DNA of 64,000 bases from Didymodactylos carnosus (taxonomy: Eukaryota > Rotifera > Eurotatoria > Philodinida > Philodinidae). Each line of letters opens with the position of its first letter. Positions within the stretch are counted from its first letter, which is position 1. Shown here one piece after another: positions 1 through 13,400 of the stretch. The translations under genes were made by a program, and so were the position numbers. The notes below the pieces were generated by a model that worked only from the letters and a program-made list of their open reading frames with translations, had not been told where the DNA came from and ran no database searches. The DNA is taken from positions 62,001 to 126,000 of the forward strand of contig CAJNOQ010000002.1 of the NCBI GenBank assembly GCA_905250885.1, in the 5' to 3' direction.

Positions 1-1966
1 CAGTTTTCACCGTTCGATAGCCGAGAGTTGACAACATCTTTTTATAAGCAAAGAGGCTTGAAAAAACCTGGTTTTCTTAAGACTCTCTGGAGATTATTTC
101 ATAACCCGAAAATTTAACATAGCGATGTATCTGTTTCTTTTTACGAGTAGACAGCCCAAAGTATCTTCTTCAAAATGAGAACTAAGCAACTTTTCAATTA
201 CTGCTTTTTGGCAACGATAGCAGCCAAAATATCGGAACAAAATTAGTAGTGACTTTGTTGAAAAAGAACAGTATTTTTCTGACAGTTTTTTTAGCGTGTT
301 TAAAAACCAAATGGTCAAAAATACTAAAATAAATAATTTTTGTAAATTACACTTATAAAAGTTTTACACTCATGGGAAATTCTATACTTCTATATTGAAT
401 AAAATACGTTGTCTTCTAACGTATCCATAACATAACGGTGTAATTTCATTCTTTTTTATTAATAATTTTTATGATAAAAAGAGGAGATTATGAAGAATAT
501 GATAAGATGATATAAAAGTGAGTTTATCTAAGAGAGAAACTATTTTTAAAGACAACTAACTATAATCTAATGCTTGCTAATGTTAACCTGCTATAACGAT
601 ATGCATGAAATATCTTAATGTGAAATTTTTTCTCATTACCGGTGTCTTTTCTGCTAGCTAGTTACAAAACTTTCTTTTGAATAGCAATCCATTTTAGAGA
701 GAAAGTGGATCATTTCTAATAAAGAATTTTCGCCTAGAAAATGACTTCAGTTTATTACCGGGTTAGATTATACAAACATGACGAAGGAGAAAAAAAATAA
801 GATTTTTTTTTTTATTCCTATCTATAAGAGCAATTCTGACTGATTACGTGCAGAATTTTGAGTTAGATCCAGGTTAAAATTTACTGAGAAAAACATCGTG
901 TGCGCAAATTGCATGGATTATCTTGAAGAGAAAAGAAACTGATTATTTTTGTTCATTTTCATTCTCTCTATTTTATTATTGACATGGCTATATACTTAAT
1001 CGAACATAAGTAGTTTTAAGTGCTGACAAAAAAGATGGCAGTTCATCACTACAGAGAAAAAAAACTAGACATTCTTCTTCCTATAATTAGACCTATCGAA
1101 ACTTATTTTATAACAAATCAGCCAACTTTTTCTTCTCCGTTTTTTTTTTTTATGCTTTTGTATGATCTCATTCTCTCAGTTTTTTTTCTGTCTCTCACAT
1201 GCTCATTGACATATTAATCATTTTTTTTTTTTTTTGAAGAGGAGCCGATGAGTAGTAGTAAAAATTCACATTTACAAACTACTTGATGAAAATTTGACGT
1301 TATTGGAAATATATAACAACTTGTCCCTATGAAAAATTATTTCGTAAAAACAACAACTTTATATCAATTTCAAAGTATACGTTTTACACAAAGAAAAAAA
1401 AAACAATAACAGGTAAATGAACTAATTTATTTGGTCAACAGAATATTGTTGCTATTTTTTATATATATTATTTATTATAAAAAAAGCTCCCTGTGACGAC
1501 GATCGTTCATACTTGATAGTCAATTCTAAATCATTATACTGTCGTTCTTTTATCTTTCTTTTGTCACTTTTTTTCCTTTCGGTACTTTTAATCATTTGTA
1601 ATTGTCTTCTTTTAAAAAACAAAAAAAAAAAAAAAATCCTCATCCATGTCACTCCAGGATAGCTTTTTTTGAGAAACGGGTCAAAAAATAAATCGCAATC
1701 TCTATATGAACAAAAACTTCTTTTTTTTGTTAAAAGCCAGCCTACTGATCTTTGGCGTTGAAAAAAACATAATTTATATGTACTTCTCACGAAACATTAT
1801 TCTTCTTTTTTTTTTTTTCACAATAAAAACCTATTCTTCTAGCTTAATAAAAATCTCTTTTTGTTCCATTAATAGCACATGATATCCTATTGAATAATTC
1901 ACATAGAAGAACAAGATAGTAGATGTCTAAAATCGAATAGTCTCGATTCATCAATATATCAATATA
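1..1966. other. non-coding AT-rich stretch
   Basis: No convincing gene is visible. Short open frames here lack conserved motifs and read through homopolymer A/T runs. Positions about 147-178 resemble positions 23307-23342 (both contain a variant of ACGAGTAG..AGCCCAAA followed by CTTCAAAATG), so part of this stretch may belong to a dispersed repeat family. Confidence 0.5.
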
Positions 1967-2800
1967 ATGTCGTGTTGTTCAACAAAAGATGATATATTAA
2001 AAGCGATGCAAGTGAAACAAGATATGTTAATTAACTTTAATCATTTATTATTAGATCGTATTCGTCATCTAGAAGAAACTATTAAGGGTATGGTAGAAAT
2101 TCAAGCAAAATTAAACAATTTAACTAATAATAATGATTATATTGTACAACAACAAGAATTAAAAATACCACAAACATTTACTGGAAAAAAATTAACAAAA
2201 CGTAGTAGTTCTACATCGGATTTTTTTCTTCAAACTAAACTATTGTCACCATCACCAATCTATTCCTATAACAAGAGTATTCGATCATGTCCGTCAAGTG
2301 TTGATGGAAACGCTTCTAAAAGTGATAATAAATTTAATCGTAGTGCTCTATCAACAGATAATTTAAATATGATTAAAGATTCAAAATTATTGAAAAAATT
2401 GACAAAAAAATTGAATATAAAATCATCATCATCAAAGAAAATAGAATCTGAACAAATATTAAGTGTTTGTAATTGTGTTTCATTACCTGTTTCTATTTCA
2501 TCAACGCCAGCTACCATTTCCACAGTGAAAAAACTCGGTTCAGCATCATTATATTCAAGTACAAATGAAATTAATTCTCCAACATCACAACGTTTAGAAA
2601 CTAGACGTTTTGCAAGAGATGTGGATGATAATGAAGTTCGAGCATTTAAAGCCATGGTCTATATGGAACAAGCAAGAAAAGAACATGGAAAAGAATTTAA
2701 AAATAGTCCATTATGTATATTACGAAAAGCATTCCGCCCAAAAAAGAAAGAATCAATAACGACAAATACCTATGATTTTTTAAAAAAATTAGATGATTAA
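1967..2800 (+). CDS. unrecognised 277-aa single-exon protein
   Basis: This is an uninterrupted frame of 277 codons with no family I recognise. Residues about 8-55 are rich in Leu, Ile, Glu and Lys with heptad-like spacing and could form a short coiled coil. The middle (about 65-215) is Ser/Thr/Asn/Lys-rich and looks disordered. The C-terminal 60 residues are basic and include RAFKAMVYMEQARKEHGKEF and a PKKKE patch, the most conserved-looking part. There is no signal peptide or membrane segment. Codon use follows the AT-rich pattern of the other genes, and the frame is far longer than chance in such DNA. The ATG is preceded by an A/T-rich leader, and a stop lies just upstream in frame. An open frame on the other strand over 2266-2655 is a shadow. 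A cytoplasmic or nuclear role is possible, but nothing shows it. Confidence 0.72.
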   Translation: MSCCSTKDDILKAMQVKQDMLINFNHLLLDRIRHLEETIKGMVEIQAKLNNLTNNNDYIVQQQELKIPQTFTGKKLTKRSSSTSDFFLQTKLLSPSPIYSYNKSIRSCPSSVDGNASKSDNKFNRSALSTDNLNMIKDSKLLKKLTKKLNIKSSSSKKIESEQILSVCNCVSLPVSISSTPATISTVKKLGSASLYSSTNEINSPTSQRLETRRFARDVDDNEVRAFKAMVYMEQARKEHGKEFKNSPLCILRKAFRPKKKESITTNTYDFLKKLDD

Positions 2801-5800
2801 ACGATTACTCATTCCACATAGAAACGATGAGAGATAGAGTATTCAACGTTCTTTTCTCTCAGGTATATTTTTAAATCAGACAGGTAAATAAACTATATCT
2901 CTCTTATATCAGCTCAATTTTTTTTTTTCTATAAAGATTACCATAAATTCTATATATTCGATGTTATTTCAACCTTGACGTTTTATCTTATCTGTCTTTT
3001 GTTTGTTGTCATTGGTCATAATTGATATTTATTATATTAATGTTGATTGACTCAAATACTGAATCATTAGCAGTTCTTTGAAAACAACATGAAAATAAAA
3101 ATGTTTTTATTGTTGTAAACAGGTGGTCATGAATGGGCACATAAATTTGTAGAAAATATGCTAACGTAAAAATGATTAAAGAGTGTTTATTGTAACTAAT
3201 AAATAAGTGAACAAAAATTTCTTCTTGAAAAGCCTGTTTTGAAATGTAAAGCAGAAAAAATGAAGTATGAATCATAGAAGTATGATAATAAGATTTTTGT
3301 CAACTATTTATTCATCAATTGTCGAAGGTCTACTTGACCTTGGTCAATTCTTAGTGGAGTTGCATTATCTCTCAATACAAGTCAGATCTTTATTTTTAAA
3401 TGCGTTTAAGAAAAAATATAACGTGCATTGAGAGACAATACAACTCAATTGTTGGCAAAAAACAGAGAGATGAATATCTACCTTACAATAACAGTATAAG
3501 CATCAATATTTACTTAATACTAAATTACACTTATGAATCTTCGTATATGAAAAGTTGGACACGATACGTGGAAAGCAGATAAAGTTTTGTGTTTTAATCT
3601 AATTTTTCAATTAGTTTTTTATTGATTATATTTATTTACCCATACAACGATTTTGATGAAGTAGAATCAATGTAATCATATTTCCAGTGACAAGAGCCAT
3701 CTGCTGATATATTTTTCGAGACATAATTCTCTTGCCTTGTGACCAAATTATATTATCTTTACTTCTTAATTATCTCAACTGTCATTGATTGATTATCATT
3801 AAGATCAGCTAGTTTTATTTTAAAACAGAAGATTTGATCATACTCATTTTTACTACTACCATTACATGAATATCCTGTAAACACTGGCCAGTACTTGTAA
3901 AAGTCAACGACAAAATCGCATCAGGAGATTCCCGTTGCACATCTTAAGAATGATGCGTTAAGGAGAGGATGGAGACGGCAAACGTAGTGCAAAAATCAGA
4001 TCAGTGCGCACGGCTATGGCGGTCGTAGGAGTGCGTTAAACAATGATGATAAAATTGCACACATGCTTAGGAGGAATAACCAACCACTAAACAGAGAAAA
4101 ATGACAATGAAAATTTATAGAATAAAAATGATTATTAACACTCGAAGACACTTAAACGACTAAAGACAAAAATGGTCTCACCATCCATGCGAACTTCTTA
4201 TCAACGGTCACATTAACCTAGAATGTGATTAGATATTAATGTACAGAGTGCCACAGTCCAATCCGTCAACCGGAAGAGAAAATAATATCATTATGTTGTT
4301 ACTCCAGCTATATCATCAAGTTGTATTCATTGTATGACGAAGTAGTAACAGCAGAATCATCAATAAAAGGAAATATCATCGCATTTTTTTATAAAAATTT
4401 ATGTTAAATCTTACTATTGTTAGTCCATGATTTATGCGACTGTATTCACTAGTTCCGAAACGTCCCCTCTTATAGAACCTAGACAAATTCTTGTTGTAGA
4501 ACGCAATACCTAAAAAGTTAGGGTCGAATATTTCAGGAAGCAGTCATTTCGTTAGAGATTCTACTTTATAGTAGAAAAAAAGAAGTTACAACATCATTCG
4601 TCCCTTTCGTCGAAACATCTTACGGAATTATATTCATTTCGCATCTATTTCCAACATCAGTTTTAAGAATAAAGTCAGCTAAAAATCAACGAAAAGAACT
4701 ATTTAAGATTAGATCTATCTTATTGATATTTCTAAAATAATTGAACTAATTTGATGTGAACTTTAAATTGATTTTTTGTCGTTCCTTTTCTTTGCTTATT
4801 CTTCACTTTCATATATATATATATATATATGTATTACTTCTATCTTAATCAAAGACATACACTCTGTTGATGATACACATCTATTTTCCTCCTTTTATTA
4901 GATTATATTACGTAATGAATTCAGTTCAGGTGTTAGCGTGTATTCTCTACGCGTTCATCTAGTATTAGTGATTATTATATTGAAAACTACATTGATTGAT
5001 AATAAGTTATATATGTTTATTTTCTATTGTTATATATAGAGTCTTGTCGAATCAGAAAAAAAGGAAAAGCGTATAACAGGTGACATAAAAAGGAGATGGA
5101 AGATTTATGTGTTCTCTAATATACATTATCTATCTGTAAGGTGTGAAACCTTCTTTTTTTAGTCTAATTTTTTCTTATTCCGCGTCTCGTTTATAATATA
5201 AAGATGTATGTTTTTATACAAGGTTGCTAATCTTGTAAATATGATAAGCATGTATTCCGCTGAGCAACTATCATTACAGTTGAAACCTTATAATTCAAAA
5301 ATAGATGGATAATGATAACAAAGACGACGAAGATTATTATTAAAGCTTACATTAAAGCTCATTTTAACTCATTATATTATGTTAGATTATCAGTATACAA
5401 TTAAACCTATTAATCTTAACAATCAATATCATAGTAATTCGGCAATAGTAAATGTTGCCAATGAACAATTTGCTGATTTGCCGTTCATCGAGAAAAATGT
5501 AAGAGAAAGTATATTATTTGATTTATGTAGTAAAATGCGTATACTGTTAATTGTATAAAAAGGTATTTATAACATTCCATTTTATGATTACTCGAGTGAA
5601 ACTTCTTGTACCCAAGATCTTGGAAAAAACATCAATTGGATTCTTGAAACTGTCACTTAACATTTTGGATGAAAAATTTTCTTTTATGTTCTGTTTTTAT
5701 GTCCGTTAGATATAGTTGTTCATATATAAACAGAGTTCTTCTATGTACAAGAAGGAAAAAAATTCGAAATTATTTCAAGCATGAAAATCTTCGCATTTAA

Positions 5801-8800
5801 AATACAAACAAAAGTGTAAAATGCAACGGTAACTCGAGAATGACCAAAATCTTGGATGTACGGTTCAGTTAAGAGATCAAAACATTTCAAAAACGTTCAA
5901 GATCTTGGACTCATGAAATGTCTTTAACTTCTTACATTTTCTTACTAAAATCTTGAGTTTTCATATAAGAAGTTATTTTTAATTTGAAATAAAGAATTTT
6001 CATCAAAGTATCACAATTTTTAAAACAAATTGCTTATTTGTTAATGTTTTAGTTTTCAATACGTTTGTTTTGTGAGATTTATAAAAAAAGATTTTTACAA
6101 TTTCCTGTACTTTAGTAAGTAGGAAGGAAATAAAAGTTCCATCATTGCGTGTATATTATTTCGTTAATATTTACTCAGATAACTTGGGTATAGTACAAAA
6201 CTTCGCGGATATTTGTTTTCTGTTTTTAACCATCTCAACTATTATGTCATAAAATGTTACAACTTGTTTATTGTCAAATTTTTACAGATTTAACTTGTAG
6301 AATCGAGTAGGGAATATATTTTTGTGTTGAATTGAATACATGTTAGAAACAACAAGGTTTCTGGTTTATATCCATAATAGAAGAAAATATATTGTGCATC
6401 TATTATTGACGTAGATTCTCTGAAAGTATTTTGCGAAAAAATACTTCCCTCTATACGGTTGAGTGAAACAAAAGTGATTATCCAAAATATTCTCTATCTA
6501 ATTTTTTCTTCTTTTTTTTTCTTCTTATATATGTATATATTTCACGTACAGATTGTCTTTACTGCAACTACTGTTAAAAAACTACCTAGAACAAAAGTCA
6601 TGCGTTGTCATGTTGTTTATGCATAGCGAGTATTGAGTAGTATGTCGCTGCCTTGTTTTCGGATGTCATTTTCTTCTTCTTTTTTTTCTTCTTTAGTTGT
6701 ACATAGTTTTCTGATTGATAAAAAACGATGTCTAAATAAGCAACCTTGATATGAGAGAAAAAAACACAAACAACTCTAAAAGAATAGAGGGGGTAGAGGC
6801 GAAAGACGCGCATACTCTATAACAAAGATAAAGACTAAGTAGAAAATATCATACTAACATATAATAAAATATACTTTCTAAAGAGGCTGACATATACAAA
6901 CGAGTTGGGTGTTTTCCATCGTTCTCAACTCGTATTCTTTCTTCCTTCTTCTGTGGCATAATTTGTATTTGAAATTGGACAATAATATCATTCATTCGTG
7001 CTTGTGTCTTGTATCTTTAAGTAACAATTTCTTTATTGTTACGTTACCTTCTTTGTCTGTTATTTTAAATTATTAGAGAAGGAAACCTAGATACCGAATC
7101 TTTGACTGATTAAAGGTAAGATTCTTTAATTATTATGTTTTTATATATGATTGAAAAAGAATAGATAAAGAAAAAAAAATGAAGAAGCATATGTAATAAA
7201 TATTGATTTATATTCAGCAAATAAATAACAAATACAGATGATAATGTTTTTTTGAGAGATTTAGATCCATGGTACTGTATAATAAAAGAAATAAAAAGAT
7301 GGACTATTTATTCAGTAATACTTTGACTCATTTGATTTTTAAAATTATTTTTTTTTACTAAAATAATAGAATTTTCTGACTTAACACACCTTGTGAATCG
7401 AGTTGATACTTCTTTTTTATCTCGAATTATTTAACAAACGAAATTGTACCATATGCTTAAATTTTCGTATAAATATATATATATTACTGAGCGACATCTA
7501 ACGTGTACATACCAATGAATTATGTCTTATTCATAAACAAACATTAAGAGTTCTAATATTTAATTCTTTTCTTGGACTATCATGGAAAATACTAAGATCT
7601 GAAAACAAACAATGTGATCATAGGCGTTTTTTATATTACTGACGAACGTTTTTATTTCGAACTGAAAGCAACTATACACAATACAATTCTACAAAAAAAA
7701 AATAGAAGTTGATTTGAAAAGTAACATTTTTAACAAAAGCATTCTGAAACTCACTACATCCTAATACGCTTATTCAATATTTATTCTACAGAAAATCTTA
7801 ACGTTAAACTGACTATCTTATGCTTTTGAAAAAAATTTTCATCATTGCGTTGTCTAAAATTTTCTTTATTCTATAAATAGTTGCCATTAATAATCTCCAA
7901 AAATGTTTCGATTCCACGCATCCGCGTACGGATGCATTTATAAAAGTTTTAAAAACTAAGAATTTCTCGGCCTGTGTGAATAAGCAGAGTTTCGAGTCTA
8001 ATAAAAACAAATACTATTTTTTAAAGTATATTTACTATATATATTTATGAGATGTTTCGTTATTAATCAGTCATAAATGAAAGCAAACATAAAAAAATAC
8101 TTCACAATTGTGAAAAAGCCAAGTTTGCTCTGAAGAACGCACTCATTTTTTATCGTAAATATTTTAATATTGTATGAAAAAATCAAACGCGAGTGTCAAT
8201 ATTTTTCAAATATTGCGGAAGTATAATATTGATCGTATGATCATTTTCTCATTTCAGTAGGCTTCTAATTGACATCAGGCCAGACCACTGAAGAGTCCGA
8301 AATAGGGTAGTTTATAAATATTTATAATTTTCAACTTTTTTCGGTCAATTTTCTAGCGAAAAACTGTTTATTTATAAATCAAAAACTTATAAATAAACAT
8401 TTATAAATCGATTTATAACTATTTCGGACATTGCCCAAATCATTTGGGCCTCTTCAGTGCATGAGGCACCATCTGCCTAGAAGGTGTTAAATCGTATATA
8501 ACGTAAAGGACTGTCATACGCTTCGTTTATGTAAACAATAGATAAGTCTCATTCCTTACCGTTGAGAAAGGTGTTGTGAGAAGAAAATTTATGAAGAATT
8601 AATTAGTTACTAAAACAGATTTATTCATTCATTACTTCTACAATTTTCTAATAGATATTGTCAAAAATGAGCCTTTCACATCCGTCCCAAAATAACAGTA
8701 AATTTTATGCAGACGCCAAAAAATAAGGCAGTTCACTAACATTTATCATCCACATACGACTGAAACTATAAAAATAAAATATAATAATACCTTACCCTAT

Positions 8801-10414
8801 GGAAGAATAAACCTTTAGATTCAATATTTTTCAAAAAATATTCAAAATTTAGATTGCTTATACAATTCTTCACTATACTGAGCCAAGATGCTGAGAGTTA
8901 TGTTTAACATTTGGTTGACAGAGTGATATTACTTCAGGATCGGCTCAGTTCCATTTTAAAGCCGTTTTTTTGGATAGGCTCGAGCCGAGTAAGTCTTATA
9001 GATTTTGTCCACTATTCCGTCGCCGTAGATATCTTGAACGAGGATAGGCGTGTTAGAATCCATGTTGTGGTAATCACTAATCTGTGAGATAAGACTGACA
9101 TCGATAATATATTTCTATTAATTAGGAGAATATCGAATTTTTTGGGGTCAGATTGATCTTCAATCATGTATTTTTAGAATATATTAAATCGATCACCAGA
9201 CGATTGCAAGAAAAAAAAGAGTATTGATCAATCTAACATGACTGATGCTTGTAAATTCATTAGTTAAGATGAAAACCTTTTCGCATTATATTTGTTCCAT
9301 AAACACATAATTTCATTACAAATATCGCTTCGCTTTTATGCACAAACTATTTTCTGTTAACTCACAACAACAATATCCAGTCCTTTTTTCCTCTATAAGA
9401 CCATGTATAGTTGTAATTTTTCTTTTTTCCATCTGGTAAAAACGACAAACAGCAGCACAAGAAAACCAGCGTTATTCGATTAAGAAAATATGTTTTCTAT
9501 ACTGTAGACTCATTCATTCATATCTTCAACTATTTACAGCATAACGACTATAAATTGAATCGCGAATAATAGTATAGTTTTCTTTTTATCATCTACTTCA
9601 TATATCTATTCCTTGTCCATTGTGAACTTAACAACACTTGCTTTTGTGAGCTTTGATACAATTCCAATTGTATATATTTGCTTCTTTTTTTTCTTTGTTC
9701 TTTTGTTTTGCAAACAGAAAAAAAGGGAAAAAGGAAAAAAGGTAGCGATGATCATCTTATAGACTAATATGAGACAAACTACTAGTTTTGCTGTTGTTTC
9801 CTATTTGTTGATACAATCAAACTATAGGTCATAGAAAAGAGAGAAGTCCATTTAGGCATATGTACAATAATATAATATCGAGCTCAAATTTTTCTTCTTG
9901 TGGAATGTATGCATGCCATCCATATTTCTCGACATTTATAAGATGATGAGTATCGTATAGTCGAACATATTTTTCTTTCCTCTTCTTCTTCGTTTTTTTG
10001 ATTTAATATCTGTAAACTGATGCATCATGCAATATAACTCTGGAAAATATTTTGATGTTAATTGAGATTTTTATGTTGTTCTTGTTCTTCTTCGAAATGA
10101 CCGAGTGTGTTGTCGACTGACTGAGTGACTGGTCGGTGTGTTTTGTGGTCGAGGGAAGAGAAAAAAATTGTTCCATAAATCACTTAAACATCCATATCAT
10201 ACAATAAGAGTAGTATCAGCATTAACAACAACAATAAAACTTGTTCTTACGTACATACATTCATAGATATATCTAACTCGACCAGAAGATAATAAAAGAA
10301 AAAAAAATGAACAGTTTTTTGTAAATACTGATCATTATTTTAATTAATATCTTCAATTAAATTTTATTTTTTCAATATAATGAGATGATCCACTAATGCT
10401 CGTCTAATATTTAA
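2801..10414. other. long intergenic region
   Basis: About 7.6 kb without a supportable gene. It holds an (AT)n microsatellite near 4810-4830, many A/T homopolymers, a small terminal-inverted-repeat element at 8286-8459 (listed separately) and, at its right end, the presumed promoter and 5' leader of the PDZ gene. Open frames at 3400-3582, 6598-6813 and 7813-8010 lack motifs. Confidence 0.5.
8286..8459. mobile_element. small MITE with terminal inverted repeats
   Basis: The left end reads CACTGAAGAGTCCGAAATAG. The reverse complement of the right end reads CACTGAAGAGGCC, then, after a 20-base offset, CCGAAATAG and TTATAAAT again. The interior is built from TTTATAAAT/ATTTATAAA words and can fold on itself. 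At about 174 bases with no coding capacity, it is typical of a non-autonomous DNA transposon. Flanks contain CATCAGGC on the left and CATGAGGC on the right, a possible imperfect 8-base target duplication, but spacing on the left is not tight. Confidence 0.5.
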
Positions 10415-13400
10415 ATGGGTGATCGAAAAACTGTTGTACTCAGAGGTGGGGCACCGTGGGGTTTTCGACTTTCTGGTGGAGGAGGATCAATTTATATAGC
10501 AAAGGTAGGAACGCATGATGTCGTTTATTATCTCTAATCATGCATGCCAGATAAAACCGTTCTATTCTCTTATACGTAAAATATGGTTCCATCGAGTATA
10601 ATTAATAAATAATCAGACAGTGCTGATATACGTGTGACTAACCGTCTCATGACGTATTTCGCAAAACTATACAATTGTCTCTTGAAGCAGAAAATAAGAA
10701 TTTCATATTTACTTAACCAAAAACGTTCTGGATGATGGAAATTGTGATGAAGATAAACAAAGATGTGTCAAATTTGCAAACGAGTGCATTTCAAAGAACT
10801 GTTCGTGAACTCGTCAACGTCACTATCATTGTGATAACAAATGTTAATTTTAATGGTTTTCTTCAGTAATTTAAATATACGATTTATTCTAAATATTTCT
10901 AAATTCAGTTCACTTTTCTTTAAATAAAATCTTAGTGAATTAACATATAAAGTTTTAAAGTCTCTCTTCCTAACGCAAACTTGATTCTGAAATAAATATG
11001 AGATCTATAATAGCTCAAAATATCTATCTTCGAAGGCAATATAGTTAATTTTTTGGACTACGGTTTAGGGGAATTTTCAGAGTTGTTTTCTAAAAGCCCA
11101 AGGAAAAAATTAGTTTTTGTGATCGTAATTTATCCAAGACTTTTTAGAATATCTGCAGGCTTTCGGATATAAAGAATCTAATGAATATATGGTCATACAT
11201 ATACGGTGTATGCCATAGTATGTGTCGAGTTCTTTTTTTCAATTTTCGTCTACACTGATAAAGCTCAAGATCTACCGTTTTAAATGCTACAAAGATCAGG
11301 TGGGTTTCATTTTGAAGAGAAGGCTTATTGTTACAACTTAATAAAGTCATATTTATAAATTTTTCTTTCCTCAAGCTTTTGGAATTGTTGCGGGAAAGCT
11401 TAGCCCTTAAACAGGAATGTTTATCGTAAATTGGTTCAGATAGAAACATCACTTGATAAAGATTTGATGATGATTGAATATTTCGTGTTCAAACTCGATT
11501 CTTATCTGAAATCGAGCTTTAAAAGTATAAGTTGTTTTTCTTTTAACCTATAGAAAACTATCACGCAATAATAAACCGTGCGATACACCACAGTGTATAT
11601 TCAACACTCGAGAAAAAATGTCTCTAATGTTTCTGAATGTTCTGTTTAGGTTCGCAGTAGGAGCAAAGCAGCTCTTGGCGGTCTTTCGTCGGGTGATGTT
11701 ATTGTATCCGTAAATGGTAGTTCAACCCAATCATTACGAGAGATAAATGATATTATTGATACTGTACGAGATCAATTAGTCATCGAAGTACAGAGGTATA
11801 ATTCATAACATATGTAGCGTTTTTTATATACATTTTTTTCCTAAATTTTTAGTTCAAATCACCCAATACGTGGCAGTCGTCTAGATTCAAGTTCGAGTTT
11901 AGATAAAGAAAACAGTCCTATTCGTTATACGACCCGTGCAACAAACCAAATGGATTATAATCAAAATCCATATCGAATGCCATCATATCATTCTTACTCA
12001 CCTACAACGACTATAGAGACTTCGAATTATCGTAATTTAAACACTGATCAACAACGTTATACAGACAATTATGGACGTTCGATAACAAATCCATTACCAT
12101 CAATATTTCGAACAGCCACTATTAGTGCTACTTCACCATCAGCTAAACAATCACAAAATACTTATCAACCATCGTACCCAAGTTCAAATTATCAACCACA
12201 AACATATCGTCCATCGACAAATAATTACGATACACCAAAAACCTATACAACATCGTCCTATGATCAAGGTGGTTATATATCCGATACGAATGATATGAGA
12301 CGTTCGAGTATATCGATTCGACCTCATGCTGTTACTAATCGTAAAATAGTAAATGCTGCAGCAAATAATCAAAATCAGCCGTCGTCAACGCGTACCATTA
12401 ATCATAATGACGCAAGTTACTATTCAGATTCAGAATACGTAACAAGTGGTCCAAGATATTATAAGATAGCACGTCAAATAAATTCACCAAGACGACCAAG
12501 CAATGTTGTTCTACCAATTAGATCAGTGACAAGTAAAGCATATGATAATACGCCATACACGCAACAGCAGCAGTCAACACCACGATCATCTGTTCAACAT
12601 GCTGCTCCTCCATTTGATTTCAATCGTTACCAACAACAACAGCAACAGCAACAACAACAGCAACAGCAACAGCAACGACAACAGCAGCAGCAACAGCAGC
12701 AACAGCAGCAACAGCAGCAGAGTTACTACCGAGAACCGCAGCAACATCGATCTCACATACATAAATCACCACCACCACGTCTCGTTTTACCACAAAGTAA
12801 CTATGGACCCAGTCCAGAAGGTAAAATTGTTTTTGTTGACCTTAATCTTCATTTTACACGCATCCGTTTATGTATTAGTCGAAATTGATCACGAATTGGG
12901 AGCTGAATTACTTAAATCTCCTCTAGTAAATAGTAAGTTGACCTTGAAAAAAAATCGTATGAGCCTACAACGCTTCATAAACTTTTTTTAGAAAAAAAGT
13001 ATGCTGATTCAAGTTTTTTCTCCACACCTTACAATACTTATCCAACTATTGAAGAACAAAAGAAAATGGCCCGTAAGATTGCCAATATCCTTGAGGGTGG
13101 TGATCCCTCCAGTAAAGGAAACACAAAGTTTGATCGTCAAAGACAAAGGGCCGATAAGTTTACTGTTGAAGCAGACTCGGAATCACCCGACAATTATCGT
13201 CCATTGAAACCAATTCAACCATTGCCTGCTTACTATGATTCATCCGATGTACCTGATTGTATTCGACATAGTCTTGATGAAGCGCAACATATCAATCCAT
13301 TAAGATATGTCGGAGCTCCTGAAGAATTCAAACATTTACATATGCAGGTAAAAAGAAAAAGGTAAAATTCTACTGGTAAAAGGACAAAGCCAATGATTGT

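Noticed and set aside
11144-11452. 102-codon minus-strand frame
   Set aside because: It lies within the first intron of the PDZ gene, with no motif or splice partners.
12542-12991. Plus-strand frame rich in Asn/Ser over the PDZ gene
   Set aside because: Shadow of the CAA/CAG tract in another frame, crossing a splice site.
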